NCBI GenBank assembly: GCA_943736015.1
Contig: OX031072.1
Span: 10,381,501 to 10,445,500, forward strand
Source of the DNA: Tridacna crocea
Lineage: Eukaryota; Mollusca; Bivalvia; Cardiida; Cardiidae
Direction of reading: 5' to 3'
Length of the DNA: 64,000 nt
Position numbers and translations under genes: made by a program. Of the stretch, positions 20,530 through 32,474 are shown piece after piece. The stretch's first letter is position 1, and each line of letters begins with the position of its first letter. Below the pieces are notes generated by a model, which had not been told where the DNA came from, did not search any database, and saw only the letters and a program-made list of their open reading frames with translations.

Positions 20530-22199
20530 ATACCCCCCAAAACTCTGTTTTGGGGGTATATAGGAGTCAGCTTGTCGGTCCGTCCGTTGGTCGGTCTGTA
20601 GCTTTTTGTCCGCTCTATTTCTCATAAACTACTGGACAATTTTATTCAAACTTCACAGGTAAACTCAGTATCAAGCAGAGATGTGCATATGAAATGTTGG
20701 TTATGGTTCATTGATTTTTCACTGAGTTATGGCCCTTTCATGAAATTTCTTGTCCGCTCTTTTTCTCATCAACTATTGGACAGATTTGGTTCAAACTACA
20801 CAAATAGACTCAGTATCAACCAGAGATGCATGTCGTATTTTGGTTATGGTTTATTAAGGTTTCATGGAGTTATGGCCCTTTGATGGTTCTGGACAAATTT
20901 CTTTTTCATACTTAAATTTTGTCCGGAGCATATCTCCAAAACTATACTAGCTAGGGTTATGAAATTTCATGGGTGGATAGATCTCATCGAGGGGGAGTGC
21001 AGTGCACAGGAATTATAACTCTTGCTCGCTTAATTTTTGAGTTATTGCCCTTTGTTGTTTTTTTTATACTTGAATTTTGTCTGAAGCATATCTCCAAAAC
21101 TATACTAGCCAGGGTTATGAAATTTCATGAGTGGATAGATCTCATTGAGGGGGAGTGCAGTGCACAGGAATCATAACTCTTGCTTGCTTAATTTTTGAGT
21201 TATTGCCCTTTGTCGTTTTTCATACTTGAATTTCGTTCGGAGGGTATCTCCAAAACTATACCAGCTAGGGTTATGAAATTTCATGGGTCGATAGATCTTA
21301 TCGAGGGGGAGTGCAGTGCACAGGAATTACAACTTTTGCTTGCTTAATGTTTGAGTTATTGCCCTTTGTTTGTTTGTTTGTTTTTTTTATACTTGAATTT
21401 TGTCCGAAGCATATCTCCAAAACTATAATAGCCAGGGTTATGAAATTTTAATGGGTGGATAGATCTCACCAAGGGGGAGTACAGTGCACAGGAATCATAA
21501 CTCTTGCTTGCTTAATTTTGAGTTATTGCCCTTTGTCATTTTTCATACTTGGATTTTGTCCGGAGGGTATCTCCAAAACTATACTGGCTAGGGTTATGAA
21601 ATTATATGGGTGGATAGATCTCACCAAGGGGGAGTGCTGTGCACAGGAATCATAACTCTTGCTCACTTAATTTTTGAGTTATTGCCCTTTGTCGTTTTTA
21701 ATACTTGAATTTGGTCCGGTGAATATCACCAAAACTATACTAGCTAGGGTTATGAAATTTCAAGAGTGGATAGATCATATTAAGGGGGAGTGCAGTGCAC
21801 AGGAACCATAACTCCTGCTCCCTTAATTTTTGAGTTATTGCTCTTTGTTGTTTTTCATACTTGAAATTTGTCCGGAGGGTATCTCCAAAACTATACTAGC
21901 TAGGGTTATGAAATTTCATAGATGGATAGATCTCATCAAGGGGGAGTGCAGTGCACAGGAATCATAACTCTTGCTCGCTTAATTTTTGATTTATTGCCCT
22001 TTGTCGTTTTTCATACTTGAATTCTGTCCGGTGCATGCCCCAGCTTAACAACTTTGGGTAAGACAGGCATATCTTGCGACAATTTGCTCTTGTTCAACTC
22101 TTACTTTTGTACTCAACCATTCTGCATTCTGTGACAAAGACCTGTTTGCTGTCAAGGAGCTGGTGGGGGGTATGATCACGTTTAGTGATAGCTCTAGTT
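20530..22199 (+). mobile_element. Helentron-like (HINE/pearl-type) element, seven ~158-bp units
   Basis: The 5' end is ATACCCCCCAAAAC with a hairpin partner TTTTGGGGGTAT. A TCCGTCCG stretch follows, then seven tandem units (phrase ACTATACTAGCTAGGGTTAT near 20939, 21099, 21255, 21419, 21577, 21735 and 21890). The 3' part has GGTGGGGGGTATGATCAC and ends GCTCTAG(TT). Removing it rejoins ATATCATT to CATTTTG, which is what the parallel repeat at ~17103 shows, and there is no target duplication. Insertion without duplication into AT/TT, subterminal inverted repeats and internal tandem units fit Helitron-like elements. Confidence 0.75.
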
Positions 22200-22334
22200 C
22201 ATTTTGTTATTTTGTTCCATATATTTTTATTTCCAATCGAGTTAAAAAGAAGCAGACATATTTCAAGCATTTGCAGACGACCCTTTCTCTCCTCCCTCAC
22301 ACCCCCCACCCGTCTGCTATAGACCTATTATTTT

Positions 22335-23149
22335 GAGTGTAGGACAAAAAAAACCCTAGGACAACCCCCCCCCCCCCCAGGATAAAACCCCTATGGACAA
22401 ACCCCCCAGTACAAAACCCCCATAGGATAAAAGCCCCAGAGGACAAAACCCCCATCATATATAAAAAGCATATAAATTTGAGAAAACACACATAATTTGG
22501 AAATAGTTTTAAAGTGTTCAAAACAAGTCTCTTTGATTTAAGGAAAAAAATCAAACATGAAAGGCAAAAGATGATTTAGATGTTATCTTATTTTAATTTG
22601 TAACTCAAGTTTGTTGATAGTTTCAATTGATATATTAACACCTATACAGACTTGGGTAAGACAGGTGTTGAGAAGGGATTAAGACACCTGATTTGCAAGT
22701 TTATACACCTGTCATATTCACTAATGTTTATTAGTAGATTTGAACGTATAAAAGCACTAAATAAGAAGAAAAATCTATAAAAAAAATTAAATGAATTTAT
22801 TATGAATGTATACAGAAAGCAACACATTTTTGGTCATAAAGCACAATTTTAAGAAAAAAAAAACAACAAAAAACACATTTTTGATCATAGAGCACAAATT
22901 TAAGAAAAATAATTCTTATCAAATCAATTTAACTTATACAAAAACATTATTTTTTACAACCCCTACAAGTATTTAAAACAGTAAATTTTATTCAACTTCG
23001 ACATGATTGTACAGAAAGAATAATTTTAAAACCGTGGGGGTTTTGTCCACTTTTCAGTCAAGGGTATGGGGGTTTTGTCCATGTGGGTTTTTATCCATGG
23101 GAGTTTTGTCCTGGGGGGGTTTTGTCCTGTGGGGTTTTGTCCGTACCCC
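22335..23149 (+). mobile_element. 815-bp element with GGACAAAACCCCC word-array TIRs
   Basis: Termini at 22335-22460 and 23033-23149 are inverted arrays of (A)GGACAAAACCCCCATA words. ATTATTTT flanks both sides (22327-22334, 23150-23157), an 8-bp target duplication. The inside matches the element at 9424-10668 in reverse. Frames through the word arrays are not genes. Confidence 0.85.
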
Positions 23150-23264
23150 ATTATTTTCATTTCATAAAACTTTTTTTTTTCACTCACGAACAGAATTTTA
23201 GCTTCCACTTATTGTTTTAATCAGAGATTTTTGTAAATTCACTGTTTGAATTAATTATTAAACA

Positions 23265-25300
23265 TGAGAAAACAGTTTGAAGTGTATCTGATCGGACGAT
23301 GCCACGCTGATCACTGTAATGTCATGGGTTTTCATGTTTTTTTTTGTCGATCTATTTTTTCGTGATAATCAATTTTTGGAGAAGTATTACTACATGGTTT
23401 GACATCATTAAGTCAGTTTGAATATTAGGTAACATTAAAATCCGTCACTTTACACTAGATAAGAAGGTTAGCGCCTTTGTTACTTTGTCATAAATGACTC
23501 GCCAGCTTCATTATCAACCGCGTGTCCTTCGCATTTTATACTGATCGTGTTTAGCCCATATTCTACCGGTGGCGTGCAAGCTAGGTTAAATGAAGCTCTA
23601 GACGATAATTTCAGGAGTCAGATTGACATTTAGGCAGATATTTTTCAGCGTCAAAGATCATTTCAAATTTCCCAACCTTAAAACCCGGGGACAGGGATCA
23701 AATGAGAAGCTTTGCCGATTCGTCAAGCTTTGTCAAGACATCCGTGGACAAAACATTATTTCTCTTTTTACCGGCCAGTTCTCGTGTTTGTTATCCACTT
23801 TGTTGAATCCAAGAGTTTGATTGATATTAGTCTCAAAACCAAGCGCTGAAAACTAGAATTCAAGTTTTGGGACCGAGCGAGTTTAGGAACCGACTACAAT
23901 CGATTCCAGAATTTCTCAGTCGATTAAAAAAAGTGAAAATCATAAGTAAAAAGTTTGAGCTGGGGCTATATCATCGATTCATCAGAACATCGAGATATTT
24001 TCGCTGGCGATAGTATATCGCGATTCTTACTCATCGTATCGATATACCAGCCGATATAGCTCAGTAGGTAGAGCGTAGGACTTGTGAACACAATGTCCTA
24101 CAGGTTGTGGGTTCGAATCCCCGGCTGGCCAACTAAAAATTACTAATAGTCTTTCGGATGAGACGTTAAACCGAGGTCCCGTGTGACGGTGCTACACACC
24201 GAGCACGTTAAAGAACCAGGCGGAATTTTCAGTAGTTTCGTTCTGTATCCTTGCACTATCCCCCGTAACAACTAACCGTCTTCTGGGGGCGTCGCTCAGA
24301 TGGGCAACCGGTAGCGACGATAAATAAACGAAAAAAAATAATCAAATCGTATCGATACTTGGCGATACATTTACGTCGTGTGCACAGTATGTGCAATCAC
24401 GTATAAATGTATGTGACTCATGTATGAAATAATAAAATTTCGCACAGTTTTTCATTGACTCTGCTGTACATACATGAACTTACAAAAAAGACCAGCCCTA
24501 AAAACAATGAAATCTATAAAACTTTGCAATTTGGGGATTGATTTGCAGCGAAAAAGTCACAGTCACTCACTCTAGCTTAGGGTTTTCCTTGTTTTAAATA
24601 TAGAAGCCAATTTGGAACGTTCTAAGGTTATCACATGATTTTATGCCCAAAAAGTTGAGACTGTGTTTTGATCGGTTTGCCGCCTGTAACATTTTTGTCA
24701 TTAGGATTGTAAAATAAAATAAAGCATTAACAAGGTCGTTTGGTTTAGCGGACGAATTCTGGCTGCTGTTTGAGTATTTGCTAGCGAAAGATGGCTCAGT
24801 TTAAATTGTCTTTGTTCTTCTCAAATCGGCAATCGCAGATCGGCAACGGTCTTCCGAAGTTGACAATTGTGTGGGTTTTGGCGCTGGAAAATTGAAATGG
24901 CTTGTCTTTGACGCTGCGAAGTATCTTCCTAATTGTCAATCTGACGCAGGAATTGTGATCTAGAGCTTCATATAACCTAGCTTTTGTGCATCCAGCAGAA
25001 ATATGGGCTAAACACGTAAACAAATCAGTATAAAATGCGAACGACACATGCAGGATCATGAAGCTGGCGAGTCATTTATGACAGTGTAATAACGTTGTAA
25101 TCCTCTTATCTAGAGTAACGTGGCAGATTTTCAAGTTATCTGCTATTCAAAATGACAAACTGATGTCAAATCATGTAGTAATACTTCTCAAAAACTTGAT
25201 TGTCACGAAAAAATAGATCGCCGAAAAAACGCGAAAACCCATGACACTAAAATGATCAGCGTGGCATCGTCCGATCAGAGGGACTTCAAACTATCTTCTC
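23265..25300. mobile_element. Large foldback, ~450-bp arms
   Basis: The arm 23265-23715 is the imperfect reverse complement of ~24800-25300. Landmarks are GATCGGACGATGCCACGCTG on the left and CAGCGTGGCATCGTCCGATC on the right, with GACTCGCCAGCTTCAT and ATGAAGCTGGCGAGTC between. The ~1.1-kb spacer contains a SINE. No transposase frame is seen. It may be a foldback transposon or an inverted pair. Confidence 0.8.
24045..24345 (+). mobile_element. tRNA-headed SINE with 12-bp target duplication
   Basis: The head contains pol III box A (TAGCTCAGTAGGTAGAGC, ~24057) and box B (GGTTCGAATCC, ~24109). A body with GGATGAGACGTTAAACCGAG and CACCGAGCACGTTAAAGAAC follows, then an A-rich tail (ACGAAAAAAAATA). 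ATCGTATCGATA flanks it at 24033-24044 and 24346-24357. The body resembles a conserved SINE central domain seen in many invertebrates (possibly the Meta domain); this is from memory. The clean duplication suggests a fairly recent insertion. Confidence 0.85.
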
Positions 25301-25511
25301 ATCTTTAATAATGAGTTTAAACATCTTCTCATCTTTAATATGAATTTTAACACTGTATGTATGTAATAGTACATGACAGATGTGTTCTGTGACACAGTAA
25401 GATAAAAGGCCGATTTTTGCCTTATCGGAAGAAAAAAAAAAGGGTCGGGGCAAAATCTCTAGGTAGGGTCGGGTTACCTGAAACAAACTATTTTTCTTTT
25501 TAGGCCTAATG

Positions 25512-25720
25512 GGGGTTTTGACCTCCTTCAAAATTTGATGAAGGGGATATAATGACCGCCTTTGCGAAATCGCGGAGAGGCTTTTGACCGCCTTTAAAAT
25601 TTATGAAGGTTATAATGGCCGCCCTTGCAAAATCGCAAAGGGGCTTTTGACTGCCTTACCTGTTTTGGGGGTAGGGGATAATGACCGGAGGGGCTTTTGA
25701 CCGTTTACTTATTAGAATGT
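25512..25720 (+). repeat. TTTTGACCGCC word array
   Basis: GGGGTTTTGACC, then repeated GACCGCC(T/C)TTGC-AAATCGC and GGCTTTTGACCGCCTTT words. Almost the same array in the same orientation is at 27650-27860, and its reverse complement surrounds the LINE at 10729-13897. Confidence 0.7.
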
Positions 25721-27640
25721 TGAAACTCAGGTTGAGTTTTGCCTTGTACGCTTGAATAAACAGGCGACCAGAATTGCATGGAAATAAGATTGCATGTTAC
25801 AAATATGTGATGTCTGATCTTGATCTTTGTCGTGAGCAAAAAAACAAAAAACTATTTAGATGCTTTTTGCCGATAGGGTTAAACAGGGAAAGCAAGAATG
25901 GATGTCAACAAGACATTGCATCAGACGATCAAAATGCACAAAAAATAACAGTTATGTCCTAAAAGGTCAAGGTTTCGCTGTTTTTCTTGCATTTACAGAA
26001 TTATAGTCGGTTAAAATATTTTGTTTTTGTTTTTTGAATAAGATGAGTGTTTTAAAGAAATCACCCTAATATATTGAGGTGAAAGGAAACGTGAAGAAAG
26101 TAGCCAAATTATAGTTGTTAATGAATTAATAAATTCACAATTTATTGCTACGTATATAAGTGTTCACGAACCTTAAAGGCTTCTGTTGACGAACTTTAAA
26201 TTTAGAAATCCCCGCTTTACTTTCTGTCATATGTGTGCCGCGTGATCATAACAAAAAAGGAGAAATTCAGTCAAACTTTACATGTAACTCGGTTACAAGA
26301 AATGAAACATGATCTGATTAAAAACATATCCGTCTGCTTTTCAGGGAAAAGTGACATTTTATTTTCATTATATTTGTGTTCTCCTTCAAAACCCATAATA
26401 GGTCAGACACGATTCAGTGTTCTTTTGCGATGGGTGTAGATTTAGATCAGACTGTCTTGAAATGTTCTAATGATTAGGCTTTCTATTTTTCTGTCTGTCT
26501 TTCTATCCGTTTCTCTCTCTCTCTCTCTCTCTGATCAATAACTACATACTACAAATAAATAATACCAAGCAGGTCATCAATTAGCTATGGATCTGTAACT
26601 GAATCATGAGGCATACTGGTCATTTGACATGCGTAAACTTGACTAATAACAAAAACTTCGGCCCAGGCCAGCCTGCACTAACTGCACAGGCTGATCAAGG
26701 TCTGATTTAGGACCGGTTTAGTCTGATTAGAAGTCAACGCGGCGTATGATAAACATTAGAGTCCCCTTGGCGTGTGATATTCCCAGAATTTCTGGTAAAA
26801 TAAAATAAGAGGCAACGTATGTGCCACGACGGCTTAATGATCTCATACCAAAGTTCATATTGAAACCAGGGAACACATCAACAAATGACTTGTAGCAGTG
26901 ATATAACCATAATATAGCTGAAAGCGGAATAATACCTTATTGAAACTAGATAAAGCTTTTTCTTTTTTCTTTATCTTTAATCTTCCCCGGGCCTAAAGGT
27001 ATACCTCTTATTACTGGTCGTAAATTACATAGAATAAAAAAAAGTCAGGTGCTTGTATATCAACTTTCAATTACATCGTTATATGAACTGTAGTGCAATA
27101 AACCAATTTGCAAATATATGGGGGTGAATTCATGCAATTCGCTCACTAGCCATCCCCAACTTTCAGCTGCAGGTCGAGCAAGAATTACTCCCCTTGGAAT
27201 TCATCGATAATCTGGTCTCCAAGGATTTTCGCTAACGGCCTGTCATATAGAATTTCAGAAGGGAAAACATTTCATCGAATAAAACAGGTTTGTCTTCTAA
27301 ATTCCATATCGTCTTGAAGTATTCTGTAATATCTCTACTTCACTTCAATATGATTTTAATTTCTGTAGCGAAATGGGAAGTTGCGTCCATTTTGATTTAA
27401 AGTTACTGACCCATTCTCCTTCTTATTTCTATAGAAAGGTTTAAGAACTTTGCTCTTTCTCCGTTTTTGACGCGAAACAACATAAAAATAAATTGCAAGA
27501 AAAAAATCTATAACGTCTTGAAGTATTCTCTGTTTTGTTGTGATTACGATCAAAGTATTCGTTTACATTTGTTACATCGAGAACTTGCGTCCATTTCAGT
27601 TTAAAAACGGCATGGTTACCACTCATTTATTGTCTGCTAC
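25721..27640. other. Non-coding DNA between two word arrays
   Basis: No gene is recognised. A (TC)n microsatellite lies at ~26508-26532. CGTCTTGAAGTATTCTGT occurs at ~27311 and in near-identical form at ~27513. A hairpin-type repeat with AGCCTGCACTAACTGCACAG lies near 26670. Confidence 0.5.
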
Positions 27641-27649
27641 TGATAATTG

Positions 27650-27860
27650 GGGTTTTGACCGGCTTCAAAATTTGATGAAGGGGAGATATTGACCGCCTTT
27701 GCGGAATCGCGGGGAGGCTTTTGACCGCCTTTAAAATTTTATGAAAGGGATAATGACCGCCCTTGCAAAATCGCAAAGGGGCATTTGACCGCCTTTGACC
27801 ACCTGTTTTGGGAGTAGGGGATAACGAACGGATGGGCTTTTGACCATTTACCTTGGAATT
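27650..27860 (+). repeat. TTTTGACCGCC word array, second
   Basis: Same order and orientation as 25512-25720, starting GGGGTTTTGACCGG and ending GGGCTTTTGACC. Confidence 0.7.
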
Positions 27861-28104
27861 CCTTATACAAGATCTTGTTAAACTTGACTTTAAATCATTA
27901 GAAATAATCTCATAAAAAAGTCTGATCTTATATCAGATCTATACGATACCTGATTCATATTTCACTAGGATGCTGATCAAATAACCAGGCTATAAACTTC
28001 AGTCCATTACTATGTAGGTACTAGTATATCTAAACGTACATAGCATGGGGTCCGTATGTCAATGTATACCGTTACGTAACACCAATCAAGATACCCGAAT
28101 TGGG

Positions 28105-28193
28105 GTCAAAACGGCCCACTTCCAAAACGGCCCAATACCGAAACGGCCCAAAACTGAAATGGCCCACAACCGAAACGGCCCACATTTTTTCCT
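28105..28193 (+). repeat. AAAACGGCCCA word array
   Basis: Six degenerate words of the type CGAAACGGCCCA(C/A) in a row. No matching inverted partner was found downstream, so this may be one terminus of a broken element. Confidence 0.65.
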
Positions 28194-28457
28194 TACTCTA
28201 TTCAAAGTAATGTTATCTGTACGTAATGTTATTTATTATGTATGCAAGTTTTCATGCATTTGTTCGATCATCTCACCCAGATTCATGTATTTAGAGAAGA
28301 AATCAATGCAGTTTTCTTGCCCTTTTTTTTCAGGTCATTTAAAAATAAAAATTAAATAAACTGGGATACTAGCTGTCAATAAAATAAAAGTTAAAAATCA
28401 ATATGGCATTAAATGCTGATTAAAGACAAAGATTAAAGACAACATATTCTTACTTCT

Positions 28458-29160
28458 CATCAGAATTACTGGTTCGATGAAGAATGTAAGAATAAACGGG
28501 AAGCGTACAAAATAGCTGCAAAATTATCTAATAAAGAACGGTCTGATTCAGCTCGTAAAAATTACTTTACCAAGCGGAAAGACTATAAATACTGCTGTAA
28601 ACAAAAACGTGCTCAATATAATAGAAACATGGCAGCAAGAATGAACGACTTGCGTAAATCAAAACCACGAGATTTCTGGAAAATTTTCAAAAATAAAAAA
28701 ACCCGTCATGAATTCAGCAAATATATCGTTACAGCAGTTTCACGACCATTTTAAACAACTGACTTGTGAGTATGACACGAAGACGGAAAGAACTATATTT
28801 ACAGAAGTTGAGTCACCTACATGGGAATCAACTTATGAAGAATTGGATCTGCCAATCACAACAGAATAATTAGAAAAGGCATGTAAACAGTTAGGAACAA
28901 ATAAAACGTGTGCACTTGATGAACTGCTGATGAATATTTCAAAGAGAGTATAATCATAACTGGCAATGCCATATTATCTATTTTTAACTATATATTAGTT
29001 ACAGGGGATTTTCCGGAATCTTGGGGTAAAGGGTTAATTATTCCCATCTATAAAAAGGGCGACCCGTCCGACACGAACAACTATCGAGGGATTACTATTA
29101 CAAGCTGTTTTGCTAAGTTGTTTACAGTTATTTTGAATAATATACATTATTTCATTCAAT
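28458..29160 (+). pseudogene. Non-LTR retrotransposon remnant
   Basis: The first frame (28458-28754) reads as the linker before the reverse transcriptase (WFDEECKNKREAYK, KPRDFWKIFK). After frame changes, the start of the reverse transcriptase follows (GDFPESWGKGLIIPIYKKGD and NNYRGITITSCFAKLFTVIL, ~28990-29145). Both ends are missing and stops interrupt it. It differs in sequence from the LINE at 10729-13897. Confidence 0.8.
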
Positions 29161-29696
29161 AATGCAAATGTTTACAAGTTGCGTGAAAGTCACAACAACC
29201 TGTCGATCTCAAATATTCAAAGGCACCCATCTAGCTGTTTTCATCAATCGATTCATGGAATTTACTCGCAATATCCGGTTTGGGTACAGTTCGTTTATAT
29301 ACTGTGAATATTCATTTATAAAGAGGTCTAAACAAGTGCTTCAACCTTGTTTAGTAGATACTAAGGTAGGCTATCCAGTTAAATGACCTGGGGGATCCAG
29401 TAAACTGCCTTTGTCTTTACATAATTGTCTGGGCGAAGTTTGCTCGTCAGAAGGCTTAGGATCGGATTTATTGGGCCCAAAATAATATATCAGATCCATT
29501 TGCCTGGGTTGATACACAGAAACAAATACCGTATTGTTAGCATAAATGTATAGTAGTAAATCAGGGGATCCAGTAAACCGCCCTTGTTCATTTTATTGTT
29601 TCAGGTGAATTATTTGTTTGAAGACTAAGAAAGTCTCAAAGCAGGGTCCTAAATAGCAAACAATACGACATTTCATTAGTTAGGATGCATTTAAAC

Positions 29697-29955
29697 CATC
29701 CTCGGATACCCCGGGGTCTCCCTATTTGCTACGCTACATCGACCCCTGGGACAATAGACTAATAAAACTTTGAATCAGCCGCCGAAAATCAATACGAAAC
29801 GTCATAGCGTACAGTCCACTCGCCCATCACAAAATGATGATGGAACCAATGAAAAGCCAGCATTCGGCCAGCGGTAAAGCGAGGGAAATTCAATTAATTG
29901 TCCCAGGGGTCGATGTAGCGTAGCAAAAAGGGAGAACCCGGGGTATCCGAGGATG
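29697..29955. mobile_element. 259-bp MITE with 9-bp target duplication
   Basis: Inverted ends of ~58 bp begin CATCCTCGGATACCCCGGGG and continue through CTACGCTACATCGACCCC. CATTTAAAC flanks both sides (29688-29696, 29956-29964). The 9-bp duplication fits a MULE-type mobiliser. No coding capacity. Confidence 0.9.
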
Positions 29956-29964
29956 CATTTAAAC

Positions 29965-31830
29965 ATGCACGCATATTTGGCATGTTAGCAATATGGGGTC
30001 CCTTTATATTTGTTTTCATTTAAACATATAAATCGAAATATTTTCTTGCGGGATTTAGAATTATTTACTATTGGTTCTAAATAAGCATATCTAAACCTTA
30101 AGTAGATCAACATTTCAGTTCCTAAAGTTAAAGGTTTAAGGGAATAAGCTATAAATGTACATTTTAGTTTTTATAAATCCATCCCGCTGATTGATATCGT
30201 TTACTTTCATTTAGCTCATAATAAGATAATCTCCATTATCTCCCGCTAGACGGCATTCTATAAATACTCATCTATCTGATATGGGCATCCTGGGTACAGA
30301 ACCGAACCACTTTCCTACGCGACAACCGTTACTTTGAATTTAAAACAAAAAAAGGTTTACCCAATAAAACGCTACCTCGTGCTCTTCACTCAACTATGAT
30401 CACCAGTTTAGAGAAATCTGTTGCTAAAGGTCTCATTTCTCTTCAAACGTATTGAAACGTAAAAGCTATTTTCAACATTGCTATACTTTATAGAGCGTAA
30501 TATTACAGTCAGCCCGCTTTCGGGGCTAGTAGTGATGCGTCATATAAGACAGTCGAATCTTCGAAGAATATGACATGCGCAGACAACGAGATAATCTTTT
30601 GCAATCAGGGATCTTCTATATAAACAATATATACAAGATCCCTGCTTGCAATAAACCGACGAATAATGAAGATTAAAATAAAAACACCAAATTTTATATA
30701 TTTTTGCGTGTATTTTTTATGATTCTATGAAAATTGCCCAAAATTTTTTGTTTATCCATGTAGATCTATTAGACATTTGCGGGCGGATACGGATATGGAG
30801 ATGGACAACAGAAAGCAGAGAAAATTCGGGGATTGTCTCAACACATGCATTTGTGACGTGTCACGCATAAAGGAACCGTCTAAGAACTGCAAAAAATATC
30901 GACCCTGGTCAGACTACACTGACTGCACAGTCTGACCAGGGTCAAAACTTAACGCTTTTGGAAGATGTTCTATGTTAAAAGACCATTCAACCTTACATAT
31001 TCACCTGGATCAACCTGAAGTGGCTTCAATCTGCTCATCATTTGTTTGATTTACGGATTCAATGATGGACTCTTTTTGCGTGGCGGGTCACATGTATCAA
31101 AATTATTATGCGTGATGGGTCACATGTATCAAAATATGATCATTAAGGCCGTATTATAATTTTTTATTGATTTTTTTTACAATAATCATTTTTAGCTCGA
31201 TTGTTTATGAAGAAAATGTCGAGGTATTGTCGTAGGCCTGGTGTCGTCAGCGCCGCGGTCTGTGGTGTCATTGGGTAAAAACTTCGACATTATGAAAAAC
31301 TGACATTTCATAATATCTCTTGTCATGACGGAAGATAGTCACCTGAAGCTTTGACTATTCACTGTTACATGGGGAACCGATACCTCGGGTGATAGGAGCC
31401 ATCAAATTAGATATAGGTACGGAATCGGCCAAGTTGTGACGAGTGGGCCTACATGTACAGAGGTAAAAGCGATACCCGAAGTAAAACTTTTTTTTTATTG
31501 AATTTTAGCTGGTCTACATATTTTGGACTCGTTCCATCCATTGCACCGACAACCATCCCAAATTTATTTAAGTTTCCCCATCAGGTCGACCATTATTCCA
31601 TCACATACAAACCTAAATAACGTTGGAAAGTGTCGTAAAGACCAGACATCGATGCATTTATCATATTTGTCTCTGTTGAGATACTAACGTAAAACAACAC
31701 AGTTAAAGAAACTAAGTGGTAAATGATGCCAACCACATGAACAACAGAAGCACTATTTTTCTACAGAGCAACAATATTGCAATTTTGTGTGGAAAATGAG
31801 GAGACCAAAAACAATGAGGGAATTAGTCTT
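29965..31830. other. Non-coding DNA with small hairpins
   Basis: No gene is recognised. An inverted repeat AGGGATCTT/AAGATCCCT lies at 30607-30645. A hairpin with GACCCTGGTCAGAC and GTCTGACCAGGGTC lies at 30902-30955. A short direct repeat GGGTCACATGTATCAAAAT occurs twice at ~31086-31135. Confidence 0.5.
30902..30955. repeat. GACCCTGGTCAGAC hairpin
   Basis: The arms GACCCTGGTCAGACTACACT and TGCACAGTCTGACCAGGGTC pair closely. Same style as 14757-14805, 33928-33977 and 53943-53983. Confidence 0.7.
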
Positions 31831-31874
31831 ACGAACAAAGTCTGTAACAAAGAAACAAATGAATAAATGCAGGG

Positions 31875-31962
31875 CAGAAATAATGGATCGGGCGGGATTC
31901 AAACCCCAGAACTCCAGGACTAGAGGCCATCACCTTAACCACTGAGCCAAAGAGATATCTCT
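31875..31962 (-). repeat. tRNA-like SINE fragment
   Basis: On the minus strand, box A-like TGGCTCAGTGGTTAAGGTG and box B-like GGTTTGAATCCC are correctly spaced. The acceptor ends do not pair as in a functional tRNA, so this is more likely a SINE head or tRNA pseudogene. Confidence 0.55.
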
Positions 31963-32474
31963 CTGATGCAGTAGTCAGGTATTGTATATAAATCGGGACG
32001 AAGCCATGCAGGAAGGAGTGGTCTCCCATGACACTAAGTAGCAGTTCTGAAAATGTTGATGCTTATTTAAAAGTTTGATCATCGAGTTCTATCAGAAGCA
32101 CTGAATAAAAAAATGAGTTAAGGATTACGATCCCTTAAGGCAATTCAGCCAATCTCGGCAACTTCTGTCTTTTAATATGAGAGTTGGGGACTGTAGACCT
32201 TAAACCATGATGTCTTTTTCTTGGGCCTATATACATAATGGTATAGTTACTTTGAGAAAACCCCTTATTGAAACCTGTATTCCGTTGTCCATCTCCACAT
32301 CCATGTCCATTCATAAATGTCTATTTGGCGGATTTCAGGCTGTTGTTTTGATTCGTATTCTGTTGACGGAAAATGCCGATCTCAAATTTGCATATTCATA
32401 ACATGAATGACGTAGGGCGGTTTACCGGGTCCCATCTTCTTGTTACCTTTTTAATGGAGACCCATAATAATCAA

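Noticed and set aside
20530..22030. Possible CRISPR-like array of regular repeats
   Set aside because: Units are ~158 bp, contiguous, diverged and without spacers, in eukaryotic DNA. This is a tandem array inside a Helentron-like element.
24050..24130. Functional tRNA gene
   Set aside because: Boxes A and B are present, but the acceptor ends do not pair properly. The tRNA-like part is followed by a SINE body, A-rich tail and target duplication.
31875..31962. Functional tRNA gene on the minus strand
   Set aside because: Box A and B are recognisable, but the acceptor stem cannot be built. More likely a SINE head or pseudogene.
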